Shown: positions 43,550-52,817, counted from the first letter of the stretch. The stretch: 64,000 nucleotides of DNA from Flavobacterium sp. ov086 (GCF_900187965.1 NZ_FZNL01000006.1:1-64000); one strand, 5' to 3'. Notes: generated from the sequence alone by a model not told the origin. Numbers and translations are program-made.

Positions 43550-45496
43550 TTTTTTCAAACTCTTAAGTTCCCCCGTTTTCAAATCAACACTAAAATGATC
43601 TGCCGGAACTTCGTGCATGAATTTATTGAAGATGATCAAAAACAATCGCATTTGGTTTTGCAAAGGCTTTTCTTTAGAAGAATCATCTTTATGGTTTTCA
43701 AAAAACATTTGAGACAATACTTTATATAGTTTCGCTCTTTCAGTTCCAACATCGGCTAAAGCCAATTCATCGGCGCTTCTAAAGCGGTAGAAATCAACCA
43801 ATAAATCATAACCAGTCCAATTTAAATCTTCTTTTTTGAGATTATTATCAGATAACATTTTAGCCGATTTAGTTTCAGCTTCTTTCCATTCTTTCTGGAA
43901 TTTTTCTTTATTTTTCAGAATTACATCAAAATCCTTATCGGATTGAATATTGGCTAACATCAACAAATCTTCTCCCGAAACATTCAAAATAAAATTCTTA
44001 AATCCTGCCGGCCAATCATCTTTAAGGAAACGCAAACGAACCAATTCTTTCAAATGAAAATCGGTGAAATCATGATAGTTTTTAGTTTTTAAAATATCAA
44101 TGTTCCAGATGTCTTTTGTGTTTTGACTTTCCAGAAATTTATATTCCATTTTATACAAATCAAAAAGTTCATTATATCTCGGAACTTCATCGATTGTTAT
44201 CGTTTGAATGTCTACAAGATTATCTTTTTGAATCGTCAATAGTTTATATGCCGGAATATAAGCAGCCAATGAAGGTGTCTGAACATTTACTAAAGTATTT
44301 CCTTTTGCCGTCGTAAGGATTCCGGTATCGTTAATATGCATATGTCCGCCAAAATGAATCTTCAATCCTGCATCGGCAAAAACCTGCGCCACTTCTTCAA
44401 CCGGAACTCGGTTTAATTGCCATTTATTAGGACCAAGCAATTCTTTTATTTCCGCGGAAGCGTCATCATTAAAATCAATCATCGGAAAATGACTGAAAGC
44501 GATTAATGTTTTGCCTTGTTGTTTGGCTTGCGCCGAAATTTCTTCGACCCATTTTATAAGGTGTTTTTTATTCGAAAGTACATTGTTATATCCTGTACTT
44601 GCCTCCGAATAATTTTTAGAATCTTTAGGATCTGCCGTAGCATCTTTCTTCGGAATATAAACATTACCATCTATCGCCATTAACCAAAGTCCATCAACAG
44701 GTTCTACGACATAACTCACATCCGGAACTTCATATCCCGGTGCCACATTATACACTCGGTTTGATAGTAAAGCAGCTTCAGTTGCTTTCTTAAAACTATA
44801 ATTCTGAGAAGTATAAGTCGAAAAAGGCGTTGCCCAAAATTTGTATTTTTTATTCGGATAAAAACCAAAATCCTTTAGATTGTCAGTGATTCCCAGATAA
44901 CCCATTTTGGCAATATCAGCAGTGACAACTACAGGTTCTTCAATAGTTAAATTTGGTTTATACAAACCTTCTTTGCTATAAATAGGCTGGCTTTTTCCGT
45001 CTTTCCCCAGAAAATCTTCTTTGCCCGAATCTTGCGCAAAAGGCCCAACGGGATCGTGATTTCCAGTTGTGATAAAAAATTCGATATTGTACTTTTTTCG
45101 GTATTCGTCTAAGATTTTCTCCAGTCCTTTTACATGTATCGGCTGACCATCGTCTGTGTAATCTCCCGGAAGTACGACGTATTTTATTTTTCGCTTTGCG
45201 ATATCTTCTAAAGCAGCAATAAAAGCAAAATAGTTTTCATTGAAGATTCGGGTCGAATGCAACTGAGAAGCCATTGTTCGCATCAAAACATATTTTCCAT
45301 TATTTGGATTCTGAATACCTTTATAATCATTATCAGAAAATGTTCCGAATAAATCCTGCAAATGAACATCGGATAAAAAGGCAATCTGAGTTCCATTAAG
45401 ATTCGTCGATTTTTGTGCCGAAATAGTAGAATGGAAACATAGAAAAAACAGAAATATGAAATAGGCTTTATGAGTGAATATAATTTTTAAATTCAT
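43547..45496 (-). CDS. Large secreted calcineurin-like metallophosphoesterase
   Basis: 649 aa. Signal peptide (to about residue 27, TISAQ). The full metallophosphoesterase motif set is present: FLSDVHLQD, VLPGDYTDDG, TTGNHDPVGP, AFSHFPM and FGGHMHIND. A roughly 200-residue helical C-terminal region of unknown role follows. No T9SS tail is seen. It hydrolyses phosphomonoesters or diesters outside the cytoplasm. The neighbouring PI-PLC could supply phosphorylated headgroups. The gene is bracketed by two related long inverted repeats (43301-43485 and 45627-45818). Confidence 0.92.
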   Translation of the reverse strand: MNLKIIFTHKAYFIFLFFLCFHSTISAQKSTNLNGTQIAFLSDVHLQDLFGTFSDNDYKGIQNPNNGKYVLMRTMASQLHSTRIFNENYFAFIAALEDIAKRKIKYVVLPGDYTDDGQPIHVKGLEKILDEYRKKYNIEFFITTGNHDPVGPFAQDSGKEDFLGKDGKSQPIYSKEGLYKPNLTIEEPVVVTADIAKMGYLGITDNLKDFGFYPNKKYKFWATPFSTYTSQNYSFKKATEAALLSNRVYNVAPGYEVPDVSYVVEPVDGLWLMAIDGNVYIPKKDATADPKDSKNYSEASTGYNNVLSNKKHLIKWVEEISAQAKQQGKTLIAFSHFPMIDFNDDASAEIKELLGPNKWQLNRVPVEEVAQVFADAGLKIHFGGHMHINDTGILTTAKGNTLVNVQTPSLAAYIPAYKLLTIQKDNLVDIQTITIDEVPRYNELFDLYKMEYKFLESQNTKDIWNIDILKTKNYHDFTDFHLKELVRLRFLKDDWPAGFKNFILNVSGEDLLMLANIQSDKDFDVILKNKEKFQKEWKEAETKSAKMLSDNNLKKEDLNWTGYDLLVDFYRFRSADELALADVGTERAKLYKVLSQMFFENHKDDSSKEKPLQNQMRLFLIIFNKFMHEVPADHFSVDLKTGELKSLKK

Positions 45497-45877
45497 TTAG
45501 GTTAAAATTTTAAAGGGATTTATGAAGTGGCGCAATCATAAAGAGTATTTGCAATTTTAGGAATTAAATATGGAAAGACCTTTACCCTATTGTTATCGAA
45601 AGATAAATATTTATTGTAATTTAAAATTTTACCGCAAAGTTCGCTAAGTTTTTTTTTAAGATGACGCGTGTATTATGCGCGCAAAGTCGCAGAGTCGCAA
45701 AGAAAATAAAAACTTTGCAACTCTGCGGCTTTGCGAGATTAATTAGAAAAGCTTTGCGAACTTTGTGTTTACTAACCGCAATCTAAAACAAAAAAACTTT
45801 GCGCACTTTGCGGTAAAATCACCCCAGCTTTCCAACAAAATTTCATTAAATTTATATCAATTTTCAATTCGAAACTT
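45497..45877. other. 381-bp gap with long inverted repeat upstream of the metallophosphoesterase gene
   Basis: No gene is supported. The main content is the inverted repeat at 45627-45818. Confidence 0.6.
45627..45818. repeat. About 190-bp long inverted repeat of the CCGCAAAG family
   Basis: Left arm TTTTACCGCAAAGTTCGC pairs with right arm GCGCACTTTGCGGTAAAA. Internal arms (GTCGCAGAGTCGCAAAG and CTTTGCAACTCTGCGGCTTTG) also pair. Clearly related to the element at 43301-43485 on the other side of the metallophosphoesterase gene. Confidence 0.85.
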
Positions 45878-46252
45878 ATGGAAACAAAAGATGGAAAAAT
45901 AGCCGTTTATGCTCAAACCAGAAGTGAATGGCGCAATTGGCTACAGGAAAACAGTCAGATTGAGAAATCGGTTTGGTTAATTTTATACCATAAAAAAAGT
46001 AAAGTCGAAAGCGTTAACCTCATCGATGCCACCGAAGAAGCTTTATGTTTTGGATGGATTGATAGTTTATGCAAAAAACGGGATGGAGAAAGTTATTATC
46101 TGACTTTCACACCCAGAAATCCAAAGAAAAGTAAATGGAGCCAACCTAACAGAGATCGCGCCGAAAGAATGATTGAACAAGGTTTAATGACGGAACACGG
46201 TCAGCTTTTGATTGATATCGCGAAGCAAAACGGAAAATGGGAATCGGTGTAA
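45878..46252 (+). CDS. YdeI/OmdA-like protein, C-terminally truncated
   Basis: 124 aa. The conserved N-terminal part is present (TRSEWRNWLQENSQIEKSVWLILYHKKSK, EALCFGWIDSLCKKRDGESYYLTFTPRNPKKSKWSQ, RDRAERMIEQGLMTEHGQLLIDIAKQNGKWE). Members are usually about 190 aa with an OmdA segment after the GKW motif. Here a stop follows GKWESV directly, and no remnant frame is visible before the terminator at 46275. It may be a short functional variant or a decaying gene. Confidence 0.8.
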   Translation: METKDGKIAVYAQTRSEWRNWLQENSQIEKSVWLILYHKKSKVESVNLIDATEEALCFGWIDSLCKKRDGESYYLTFTPRNPKKSKWSQPNRDRAERMIEQGLMTEHGQLLIDIAKQNGKWESV

Positions 46253-46274
46253 AAACACAATTCTATACGCATTC

Positions 46275-46320
46275 AAACCCGACAGTCCCGAAGCCTCGGG
46301 ATTAAAAACCTGTCGGGTTT
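46275..46320 (+). terminator. Nested hairpin terminator (AAACCCGACAG arms, TCCCGAAG inner hairpin)
   Basis: The outer 11-bp arms AAACCCGACAG/CTGTCGGGTTT enclose an inner palindrome TCCCGAAGCCTCGGGA. The outer arm is shared with the hairpin at 60676-60708. Confidence 0.75.
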
Positions 46321-46409
46321 ACAAAAATACGCATACCAATTTTGACAAAATCTAAAATCTAAAATCAAAAGTCTAAAATCTAAAATCAATATAATCAAAC
46401 TCAAACCTA

Positions 46410-47000
46410 ATGGAAGAATACCAGTCTTTGATACATCACATACAAAATCGAATACAACTTTCTGAAGAAGAACTGGATCAGTTTGTTTCTGAGTTTAAAA
46501 TTACAAAAATCAAAAAAAGACAATTTATCATCCAGCCTGATTTTGTCGCTAAGTATAGAAATTATGTTGTAAAAGGTGCTTTAAGAGCTTACGTTGTAAG
46601 CGGTCAAGGACAAGAACACACCATTTCGTTTGCGATCGAGGACTGGTGGATTTCGGATTATAATAGTTATATTTATCAACAACCGGCAACTATGTTTGTT
46701 ATGGCATTGGAAGATACCGTTCTCTTGCAATTAGATTTTGAAGCCGAGACAAAACTAAAAAATACCAATCCAAAATTCGAAACTTTCTTTCGTATTACTG
46801 CTGAACGAACTGCTGCATTTTTCCAACGCAGAATTATTTTGAATCTTACTTCTACAGCAGAAGAACGCTACGAGAGTTTTATAGAAAAATATCCTTCAAT
46901 TGTGCAGCGGGTACCTCAATATGCGCTGGCGTCATATTTAGGAATGACTACCGAATTTCTTTCGAAAATACGGAACAAGAAATTGAAAAAGAAAAGTTGA
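46410..47000 (+). CDS. Crp/Fnr-family transcriptional regulator (second in window)
   Basis: 196 aa. The cyclic-nucleotide-binding-like domain has RQFIIQPDFVAKYRNYVVKGALRAYVVSGQGQEHTISFAIEDWWISDY. A short helix-turn-helix follows (VPQYALASYLGMTTEFLSKIRNKKLKKK). It has no cysteine cluster. It precedes the reductase gene by 88 bp and may regulate it. A CTTTGTATT inverted repeat sits immediately before that gene. Confidence 0.92.
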   Translation: MEEYQSLIHHIQNRIQLSEEELDQFVSEFKITKIKKRQFIIQPDFVAKYRNYVVKGALRAYVVSGQGQEHTISFAIEDWWISDYNSYIYQQPATMFVMALEDTVLLQLDFEAETKLKNTNPKFETFFRITAERTAAFFQRRIILNLTSTAEERYESFIEKYPSIVQRVPQYALASYLGMTTEFLSKIRNKKLKKKS

Positions 47001-47058
47001 ACTACTTCAACCTTTTTTCCTAATCTACTTCATTTTTAATGGCTAAAAACTGTCCCAA

Positions 47059-47085
47059 CTTTGTATTGTAATTTTAAATACAAAG
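47059..47085 (+). promoter_or_regulatory. Inverted repeat CTTTGTATT-N9-AATACAAAG just before the reductase start
   Basis: A perfect 9-bp-arm repeat with a 9-bp spacer ends 3 bp before the ATG. It could be an operator for the upstream Crp/Fnr protein or a translation-blocking hairpin. Confidence 0.5.
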
Positions 47086-47088
47086 AAT

Positions 47089-48147
47089 ATGGCAACGAAT
47101 AAAAATACTGCACTTGTAGTTGGTGCAAATGGAGTGATCGGAACAAATCTTATCGATCATCTTTTATCTTTAGGAAACTGGAATGTTATTGGTTTATCAA
47201 GAAAAGGCGGCGATAATGCACCTAATCTTCAATATATTTCTGTCGACTTATTGAATGCTGAAGATTCTCAAAAACAATTATCACATCTGGATAACATTAC
47301 TCATATTTTTTATGCTGCTTTTCAGGATCGTCCTTCCTGGGCTGAACTTGTAGAACCCAACCTGACTATGCTTCAAAATGTAGTTAATACAATTGAACCG
47401 TTATCTAAGAATCTACAACATATTAGTTTAATGCAGGGATATAAAGTTTATGGAGCGCATCTTGGCCCATTTAAAACTCCTGCGAAAGAAAGTGATGCCG
47501 GTCACATGCCTCCGGAATTTAATATTGACCAACAAGAATTTTTAGAGAAAAAACAGCAAGGAAAAAACTGGAATTGGACAGCCATTCGTCCGTCAGTTGT
47601 TGGTGGAACGGCGGTAGGAAACCCAATGAATTTAGCCCTTGTTATTGCGGTTTATGCTTCAATTTCGAAAGAATTAAATCTTCCGCTTCGTTTTCCCGGA
47701 AAGCCTGGTGCCTACGACAAAATTATGGAAATGACTGATGCCGGATTATTAGCCAAAGCGACTGTTTGGGCTGCGACAAACATACAATGTGCCAATCAGG
47801 CTTTTAATATTTCAAACGGAGATTTGTTCAGATGGAATGAATTATGGCCAAAAATTGCCGCTTATTTTAATATTCCTGTTGCGCCACCGCTTCAAATGCA
47901 GTTGCAAACGATTATGGCTGATAAAAAGGTTTTATGGGAAAATATTCAGGAGAAATACCATTTAGAGAAACACAGTTATGAAAAATTATCCAGCTGGGGA
48001 TTTGGTGATTTTGTTTTTTCATGGGATTACGATTTTTTTGCTGACGGAAGTAAAGCCAGACGTTTTGGTTTCCATGAATTTATAGATACCGAAGAAATGT
48101 TCTATAAACTATTTGATCAATTGCGTGAGGAAAAAATTATACCCTAA
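47089..48147 (+). CDS. PRISE-type NAD(P)-dependent reductase (atypical SDR)
   Basis: 352 aa. Rossmann motif LVVGANGVIGTNLIDHL. The PRISE (progesterone 5-beta-reductase/iridoid synthase-like) pattern is seen in HISLMQGYKVYGAHLGPFKTPAKE, where Lys and Tyr positions replace the classical YxxxK, and in WTAIRPSVVGG. Such enzymes reduce enones with NAD(P)H. The real substrate is unknown. It is linked by position to the Crp/Fnr gene. Confidence 0.92.
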   Translation: MATNKNTALVVGANGVIGTNLIDHLLSLGNWNVIGLSRKGGDNAPNLQYISVDLLNAEDSQKQLSHLDNITHIFYAAFQDRPSWAELVEPNLTMLQNVVNTIEPLSKNLQHISLMQGYKVYGAHLGPFKTPAKESDAGHMPPEFNIDQQEFLEKKQQGKNWNWTAIRPSVVGGTAVGNPMNLALVIAVYASISKELNLPLRFPGKPGAYDKIMEMTDAGLLAKATVWAATNIQCANQAFNISNGDLFRWNELWPKIAAYFNIPVAPPLQMQLQTIMADKKVLWENIQEKYHLEKHSYEKLSSWGFGDFVFSWDYDFFADGSKARRFGFHEFIDTEEMFYKLFDQLREEKIIP

Positions 48148-48152
48148 TCAAA

Positions 48153-48176
48153 AAGGCTGTCATTTCTGACAGCCTT
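48153..48176 (+). terminator. Terminator after the PRISE reductase
   Basis: A perfect 10-bp stem (AAGGCTGTCA/TGACAGCCTT) with a TTTC loop. Confidence 0.85.
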
Positions 48177-48200
48177 AAACTAACAAACGATTCTGGGTGT

Positions 48201-48237
48201 AAACCTTTGTCAAAGTTTAAAACTTCGACAAAGGTTT
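48201..48237. repeat. GCTTTGTCAAAGTTT-type hairpin (copy 2)
   Basis: 18-bp arms, AAACCTTTGTCAAAGTTT and complement, with one mismatch and a single-base centre. Between convergent genes, next to the terminator. Confidence 0.8.
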
Positions 48238-48251
48238 ATCTTTAAAGTTCA

Positions 48252-48900
48252 TTATTTCTTTATAAAACGTCTAACGGTTTGTGTACCATCTTTTTCAAAA
48301 ACAGCCAGATAAACCCCTTTTTCTAAATGCGAAACGTCTATAGAATTAGAATTAATCTTTTGTTTTGAAACTACGGCTCCTGTTTGAGAATTTACAATAC
48401 TTGCATTTGCTCCACTTACATCTGAAGTGATAAAAAGCGTACTGTCAACAGAAGTTGGATAAATACTTAAAGCTACAAAATCTTCAGTAACAACTTCTGG
48501 CGAAGCAGTTTTTGCCGCTAAAGCAGTTCCGGATTTTGTAATCTTAAACCAGTTTATATTCACTCCCGAAGCTTGAATAAAGATTCCGAAGTTATACGTT
48601 CCGGCAGTTACATTTACCGTTTGTAAAACTGTTTGCCAGTTTTGCCATCCTCCCGTATTCGGAATATTAACAGCTCCTAACTGAATACTTCCTGCATTCA
48701 AATCAGATGATATTCTTGCTCCGTTTACGGCACTTGCCACTCTATATTCTATTACATACGATCCTGAGGTTGGAAAATTGATGTTGTAATACGCCATCCA
48801 ATCGTTTGCATCTGCGTAACCTACATTTAATCCTCCGCCAGTATCTGTAGTCGCTTCAGTTTGAACGCCACTCATAGTTGAGTAGTTTTCTGCTTGTATT
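48252..48900 (-). repeat. About 650-bp CBM6 plus T9SS-tail module (copy 1)
   Basis: The 3' part of the GH18 gene is very similar to 50031-50684 at both protein and DNA level. This suggests recent duplication or gene conversion of the binding and sorting module. Confidence 0.85.
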
Positions 48901-49886
48901 AAAGTACCTGTTCCTGGAGGGTTACTACCTGTAATAACTTGGTTTACGGCAGTTAATAATGATTTTGCTCCTGTTGCATCCTGTGACAATTCCCAAATCA
49001 TAACTCCGCCTGCATTTTGAATTGCAAAAGTTGTTTTTGCTTTGATAGTTGGAATTCCGTTATAATAAATGGTGTTTCCAACTTGGTCTAAATTTTCAGC
49101 TCCCGGATATTGCGCTACGATATTAGCATACGAAATTCCCTGATTTGCCGAAGCTCCAAAACCATATCCGTAAAACGGAAGACCAATAATGGCTTTACTT
49201 GCAGGCAATCCTCTTCCTGTCCAGTAATTAAACTGATTTACAGCCATACTATACGGAGAATGTTGTCCCGGACTTCCCGGAGCCCAAGGTCCTGTCGCGT
49301 CATATGCCATGATATTAATCCAGTCATAAGCAGCAAAAGTAGATGCCGGTACATTTGCTCCGCCATATCCTTCTGAAAGGGCTGCTGAAATCAATTTGCC
49401 ATTCGCATGCAATTTCGCTGCAAGAGCAATTACAAATCCTCCGTAATCGCCATTAATCGCAGGACCTTCAAGATCTACGTCGACACCATCAAAGTTGTGC
49501 GCAACGACATAATCGTATATCTTTTGGATAAAAGCCGTTCTGTTGCCACTCGTAATAAGATTGAAATAATTATCACGAATAGCGCCTCCTTCAGAAACTG
49601 CGCCTCCACCAAGTGAAACAAATACTTTTACGTTTTGCGCATGCGCCGCGTTAATAATGGTAGTACTTCCTGAATTCCAGGAAAGATATCCGTTTGCATC
49701 GGGATTTTCGAAAGCAATATTAATATGGGTTAATTTACTGTACTGAACGCTGCTCGAAAACGAATTCAGATCGACCCAATTGGGAATGTACGCTATTACT
49801 TTCTTCTGGGCCATTGACAAATTGAACACTCCCAAAACTAAAATGATCATCCATTTTAGTGGCATTTTTTTGTAATTGTTTCTCAT
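48252..49886 (-). CDS. Secreted GH18 chitinase with CBM6 and T9SS sorting tail
   Basis: 544 aa. Signal peptide (to about residue 26), a GH18 catalytic domain (about 28-320) with the DGVDVDLEGP motif and catalytic Glu140, a CBM6-type carbohydrate-binding domain (about 330-452), and a type A T9SS C-terminal domain (about 472-544, ending RRFIKK). It should cleave chitin or related N-acetylglucosamine polymers. The CBM6 plus tail module is nearly identical to that of the GH64 gene upstream. Third and last enzyme gene in the minus-strand locus. Confidence 0.95.
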   Translation of the reverse strand: MRNNYKKMPLKWMIILVLGVFNLSMAQKKVIAYIPNWVDLNSFSSSVQYSKLTHINIAFENPDANGYLSWNSGSTTIINAAHAQNVKVFVSLGGGAVSEGGAIRDNYFNLITSGNRTAFIQKIYDYVVAHNFDGVDVDLEGPAINGDYGGFVIALAAKLHANGKLISAALSEGYGGANVPASTFAAYDWINIMAYDATGPWAPGSPGQHSPYSMAVNQFNYWTGRGLPASKAIIGLPFYGYGFGASANQGISYANIVAQYPGAENLDQVGNTIYYNGIPTIKAKTTFAIQNAGGVMIWELSQDATGAKSLLTAVNQVITGSNPPGTGTLIQAENYSTMSGVQTEATTDTGGGLNVGYADANDWMAYYNINFPTSGSYVIEYRVASAVNGARISSDLNAGSIQLGAVNIPNTGGWQNWQTVLQTVNVTAGTYNFGIFIQASGVNINWFKITKSGTALAAKTASPEVVTEDFVALSIYPTSVDSTLFITSDVSGANASIVNSQTGAVVSKQKINSNSIDVSHLEKGVYLAVFEKDGTQTVRRFIKK

Positions 49887-50030
49887 GGTAATTGTTTAAT
49901 AGATTAATAAAAATTTGTAAATAATGGGGTGAAGATTTTTGACTAAATTCAAGATGCAAGAGACAAGATTTTATACTGATTCACAAAATCTTGACTCTTA
50001 AATCTTGACTCTTAAATTTATAGTCTTTAC

Positions 50031-50684
50031 TTATTTTTTTATAAAACGCTTAATCGTTTTTGTACCGTCTTTTTCAAAAACCACCAAATAAACGCCTCTT
50101 TTTAAATGCGAAACATCTATACTGTTGTTGTTTACTTTTTGTGCCGAAACTATATTTCCGGTTTGAGAATCTACAATACTTACATTTCCACCGCTTACAT
50201 CTGTAGTGATGAAAAGTGTATTTTCGACAGGACTTGGATATATGTTTAAAGCACCTGAAACTGATTCTTCTTCAGCTATTGGCGAAGCAGTTTTTGCAGC
50301 TAAACCAGCACCAACTTTTGTAATTTTAATCCAATTGATGTTCATTCCCGTGTTCTGAATGAAGATTCCAAAATTGTACGTTCCCGCATTCACATTTACC
50401 GTTTGAGATACCGTTTGCCAGTTTTGCCAACCTCCCGTATTCGGAATATCAACATTTCCTAAAACAATAGTCCCGCCGTTTAAATCTGATGATAACTTGC
50501 CTCCACTTACAGCGCTTGCAACTCTGTATTCGATTAAATAAGAACCTGTAATTGGAAAATTAATGCTGTTGTATGCCAACCAATCTCCAGTTTCGGTATA
50601 ACCAACATTCGAACCTCCGCCAGTATCTGTTGTTGCTTCAACCTGAATTCCGCTCATTGCTGAGTAATCTTCTGCCTGAATTAA
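50031..50684 (-). repeat. About 650-bp CBM6 plus T9SS-tail module (copy 2)
   Basis: Partner of 48252-48900. Shared protein blocks include ATTDTGGG, NTGGWQNWQTV and VNINWFKITK-like segments. Confidence 0.85.
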
Positions 50685-52700
50685 AACGGATGTTTGAGAA
50701 CTTGTTGCCGGAACTAATTTCCATTGTCCGCAAGTTTGATTGTTGTTGTCCCATTGTTCTACAACAGCGCCAGAAGCTGTGCTTGCCCCAGCCACTTCAA
50801 CAATTCTACCGCTATGTCTGGCTACAATTTTATAAAATCCGTCTCCTGTAGAAACCAATACAAATTGCTGATTTGTAGTTGCATTGTATGGATATTGCTC
50901 TACATGTGCGCCGTTGGCTTTATTGAAATTATTTACATCTAAAGACTGTCCGCTATGATTGGCAATAATTTTATACAATCCGTCAGCAATATGTGTAAAC
51001 GTAAATTTCTGATTGTTGCCAGAATTCAATGCACCTTGATTAATCGCGGCTCCATTTGACAAACTTGCACCCCAGACATCCATGTATAAATTGCTGTTTC
51101 TGTTTTGCAAATAGAAAGTTTGGTTTCCTAAAGTTGTAGTTCCGTTTGCAAGAATTCTAACCGACGTAACTTTATCATTCCAAGTTGTATTTAAACAAGC
51201 ATTATCAGAATTGATTACCGTTGAAGCTCCGGTAAAATTATCATCCTGATACAAAATCGCCTGAAATCCCTGTGTAATTTTAAGTGACGAAATATCATCG
51301 TTTAAGACTCCTAAAGTATTCAAACGTGCCAAATTATAATCTCCAATTGTTAATCCGCCTGAGAATCCGGTGTAGTTACAGTCTTTATAAACCGTAATCA
51401 CATCTGTTGTCGCAGGTACGGAAGGTACTGTTCCTGCATATCCGCCAAAAGTCGCAATTACTTTTGTAGGCTGCGGAGTATGAAGCGATGGCGACTGATC
51501 AGCCACATCATCATACGCAAATCCGTAGGCCAGATTATCAACACTTATTCCTGGCAAATGCCAAAATTTAGAATAATGATTGGTTGGATTTACCTGATAA
51601 AATTTCGATGCATCGTACCAATTTTGCTGCCCCGGATTTGGCGTTGTAGTATTCACAACGTGTCTGTTTATCGCCGCCGTTAATTGCGCCTGAATCACAA
51701 GATCCAAATCTCCGTCGACCAATCTTCTGTCCAGAACACCTTTACCTTCAAGCGCTTCCTGAGTCGATGGCCTGTTTTGAACTCGTCCTGTACGACCAAC
51801 AAAACCTCCTGATTGTCCAACCATTTCCAGTTGTTCGCCATTAACTCTTCCTTTGAAAACTCCGGCATCTCCGGCATAAAATATTAAATCTTCGTTTTTG
51901 TATTTATTCCAAATGGCGTCGATATATGATTTCAAATAATTGGCTTGAGCTCCAACGCTTGTGCCTCCCGTTCCATCGGCGAAAGCCGGCGTTTTAGAAG
52001 GTGCCGTAATTTCACCCGTTGCATCATTTACACAACCTTGAAATTCAGTTGGAACATTGGCTTTGAAAGCTGCAACAATATCAGCGTGTTTCTTTAATTC
52101 ACCCACACGTTTCTGATATCCGTTGGCACCAAATAATTCCAATCCCATTGGATATTTATACGAATCCACTCTCGAAGGATTTCCAAAAAAACCATATTGA
52201 TTATTCGTCAACTCAATGATTTCATACAAAATTCCCTGATTCGGGTCAGTTGTATTCAACGGATTTGGTGACGTATATCCTGAAGGAGCGCCGCTTGCAC
52301 CAAAAAAGTAGAAATACAATTGCTGCCCTTTGGCTATAAAAACCCTGCATCCTGCAATTTGCGGCAATGTAAAAGTCTTATTCGGAATTTCACTTAATTT
52401 GGTAAAACATGCTGCGTATTTTGAGTTTTGTCCCGGTCCGGTATTTCCCCCAATTGTAGGTCCCGTAACCGTATTATAAGACGAACTCATTGGTAAAACC
52501 TGACTCGTTTTGGCATTTACCCAAACGTGATTTCCGGTATTATAATCAATCCCAACGATGGCAACATACAAGTCGCTGTCGTTAAATGTTGAAGCATTAC
52601 TAATCGTAAACGGTATTGGACCCTGGCCATAACTAAAGTTAAATAGCAATGCCAACAGCAATGCTGCAAAAAGTTTTTTTTGTAATTTAAAATTTCTCAT
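50031..52700 (-). CDS. Secreted GH64 beta-1,3-glucanase with crystallin, ricin-lectin, CBM6 and T9SS domains
   Basis: 889 aa. Signal peptide (to about residue 25, FSYG). A GH64 (laminaripentaose-producing, thaumatin-like) domain spans about 27-390 (IPFTISNASTF, GCRVFIAKGQQLYFYFF, GILYEIIELTNNQ). Next are a beta/gamma-crystallin-like domain (about 425-515), a ricin-type beta-trefoil lectin (about 520-660, with repeated GLYKI and QxF motifs), CBM6 (about 675-795) and a T9SS type A tail (about 815-889). It cuts beta-1,3-glucan. Three binding modules suggest attachment to complex walls. It lies between the GH16 and GH18 genes. Confidence 0.95.
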   Translation of the reverse strand: MRNFKLQKKLFAALLLALLFNFSYGQGPIPFTISNASTFNDSDLYVAIVGIDYNTGNHVWVNAKTSQVLPMSSSYNTVTGPTIGGNTGPGQNSKYAACFTKLSEIPNKTFTLPQIAGCRVFIAKGQQLYFYFFGASGAPSGYTSPNPLNTTDPNQGILYEIIELTNNQYGFFGNPSRVDSYKYPMGLELFGANGYQKRVGELKKHADIVAAFKANVPTEFQGCVNDATGEITAPSKTPAFADGTGGTSVGAQANYLKSYIDAIWNKYKNEDLIFYAGDAGVFKGRVNGEQLEMVGQSGGFVGRTGRVQNRPSTQEALEGKGVLDRRLVDGDLDLVIQAQLTAAINRHVVNTTTPNPGQQNWYDASKFYQVNPTNHYSKFWHLPGISVDNLAYGFAYDDVADQSPSLHTPQPTKVIATFGGYAGTVPSVPATTDVITVYKDCNYTGFSGGLTIGDYNLARLNTLGVLNDDISSLKITQGFQAILYQDDNFTGASTVINSDNACLNTTWNDKVTSVRILANGTTTLGNQTFYLQNRNSNLYMDVWGASLSNGAAINQGALNSGNNQKFTFTHIADGLYKIIANHSGQSLDVNNFNKANGAHVEQYPYNATTNQQFVLVSTGDGFYKIVARHSGRIVEVAGASTASGAVVEQWDNNNQTCGQWKLVPATSSQTSVLIQAEDYSAMSGIQVEATTDTGGGSNVGYTETGDWLAYNSINFPITGSYLIEYRVASAVSGGKLSSDLNGGTIVLGNVDIPNTGGWQNWQTVSQTVNVNAGTYNFGIFIQNTGMNINWIKITKVGAGLAAKTASPIAEEESVSGALNIYPSPVENTLFITTDVSGGNVSIVDSQTGNIVSAQKVNNNSIDVSHLKRGVYLVVFEKDGTKTIKRFIKK

Positions 52701-52817
52701 TGTTTAATTGTTTTGGTTAATAAACTCGTTTTTAATTAATTAGCAAGAATGAGAAAATAAAATCTATAAAAAGTTGGGTGTAACTATTAAGGATCATTAC
52801 ACCCAACTGTATTTTGG

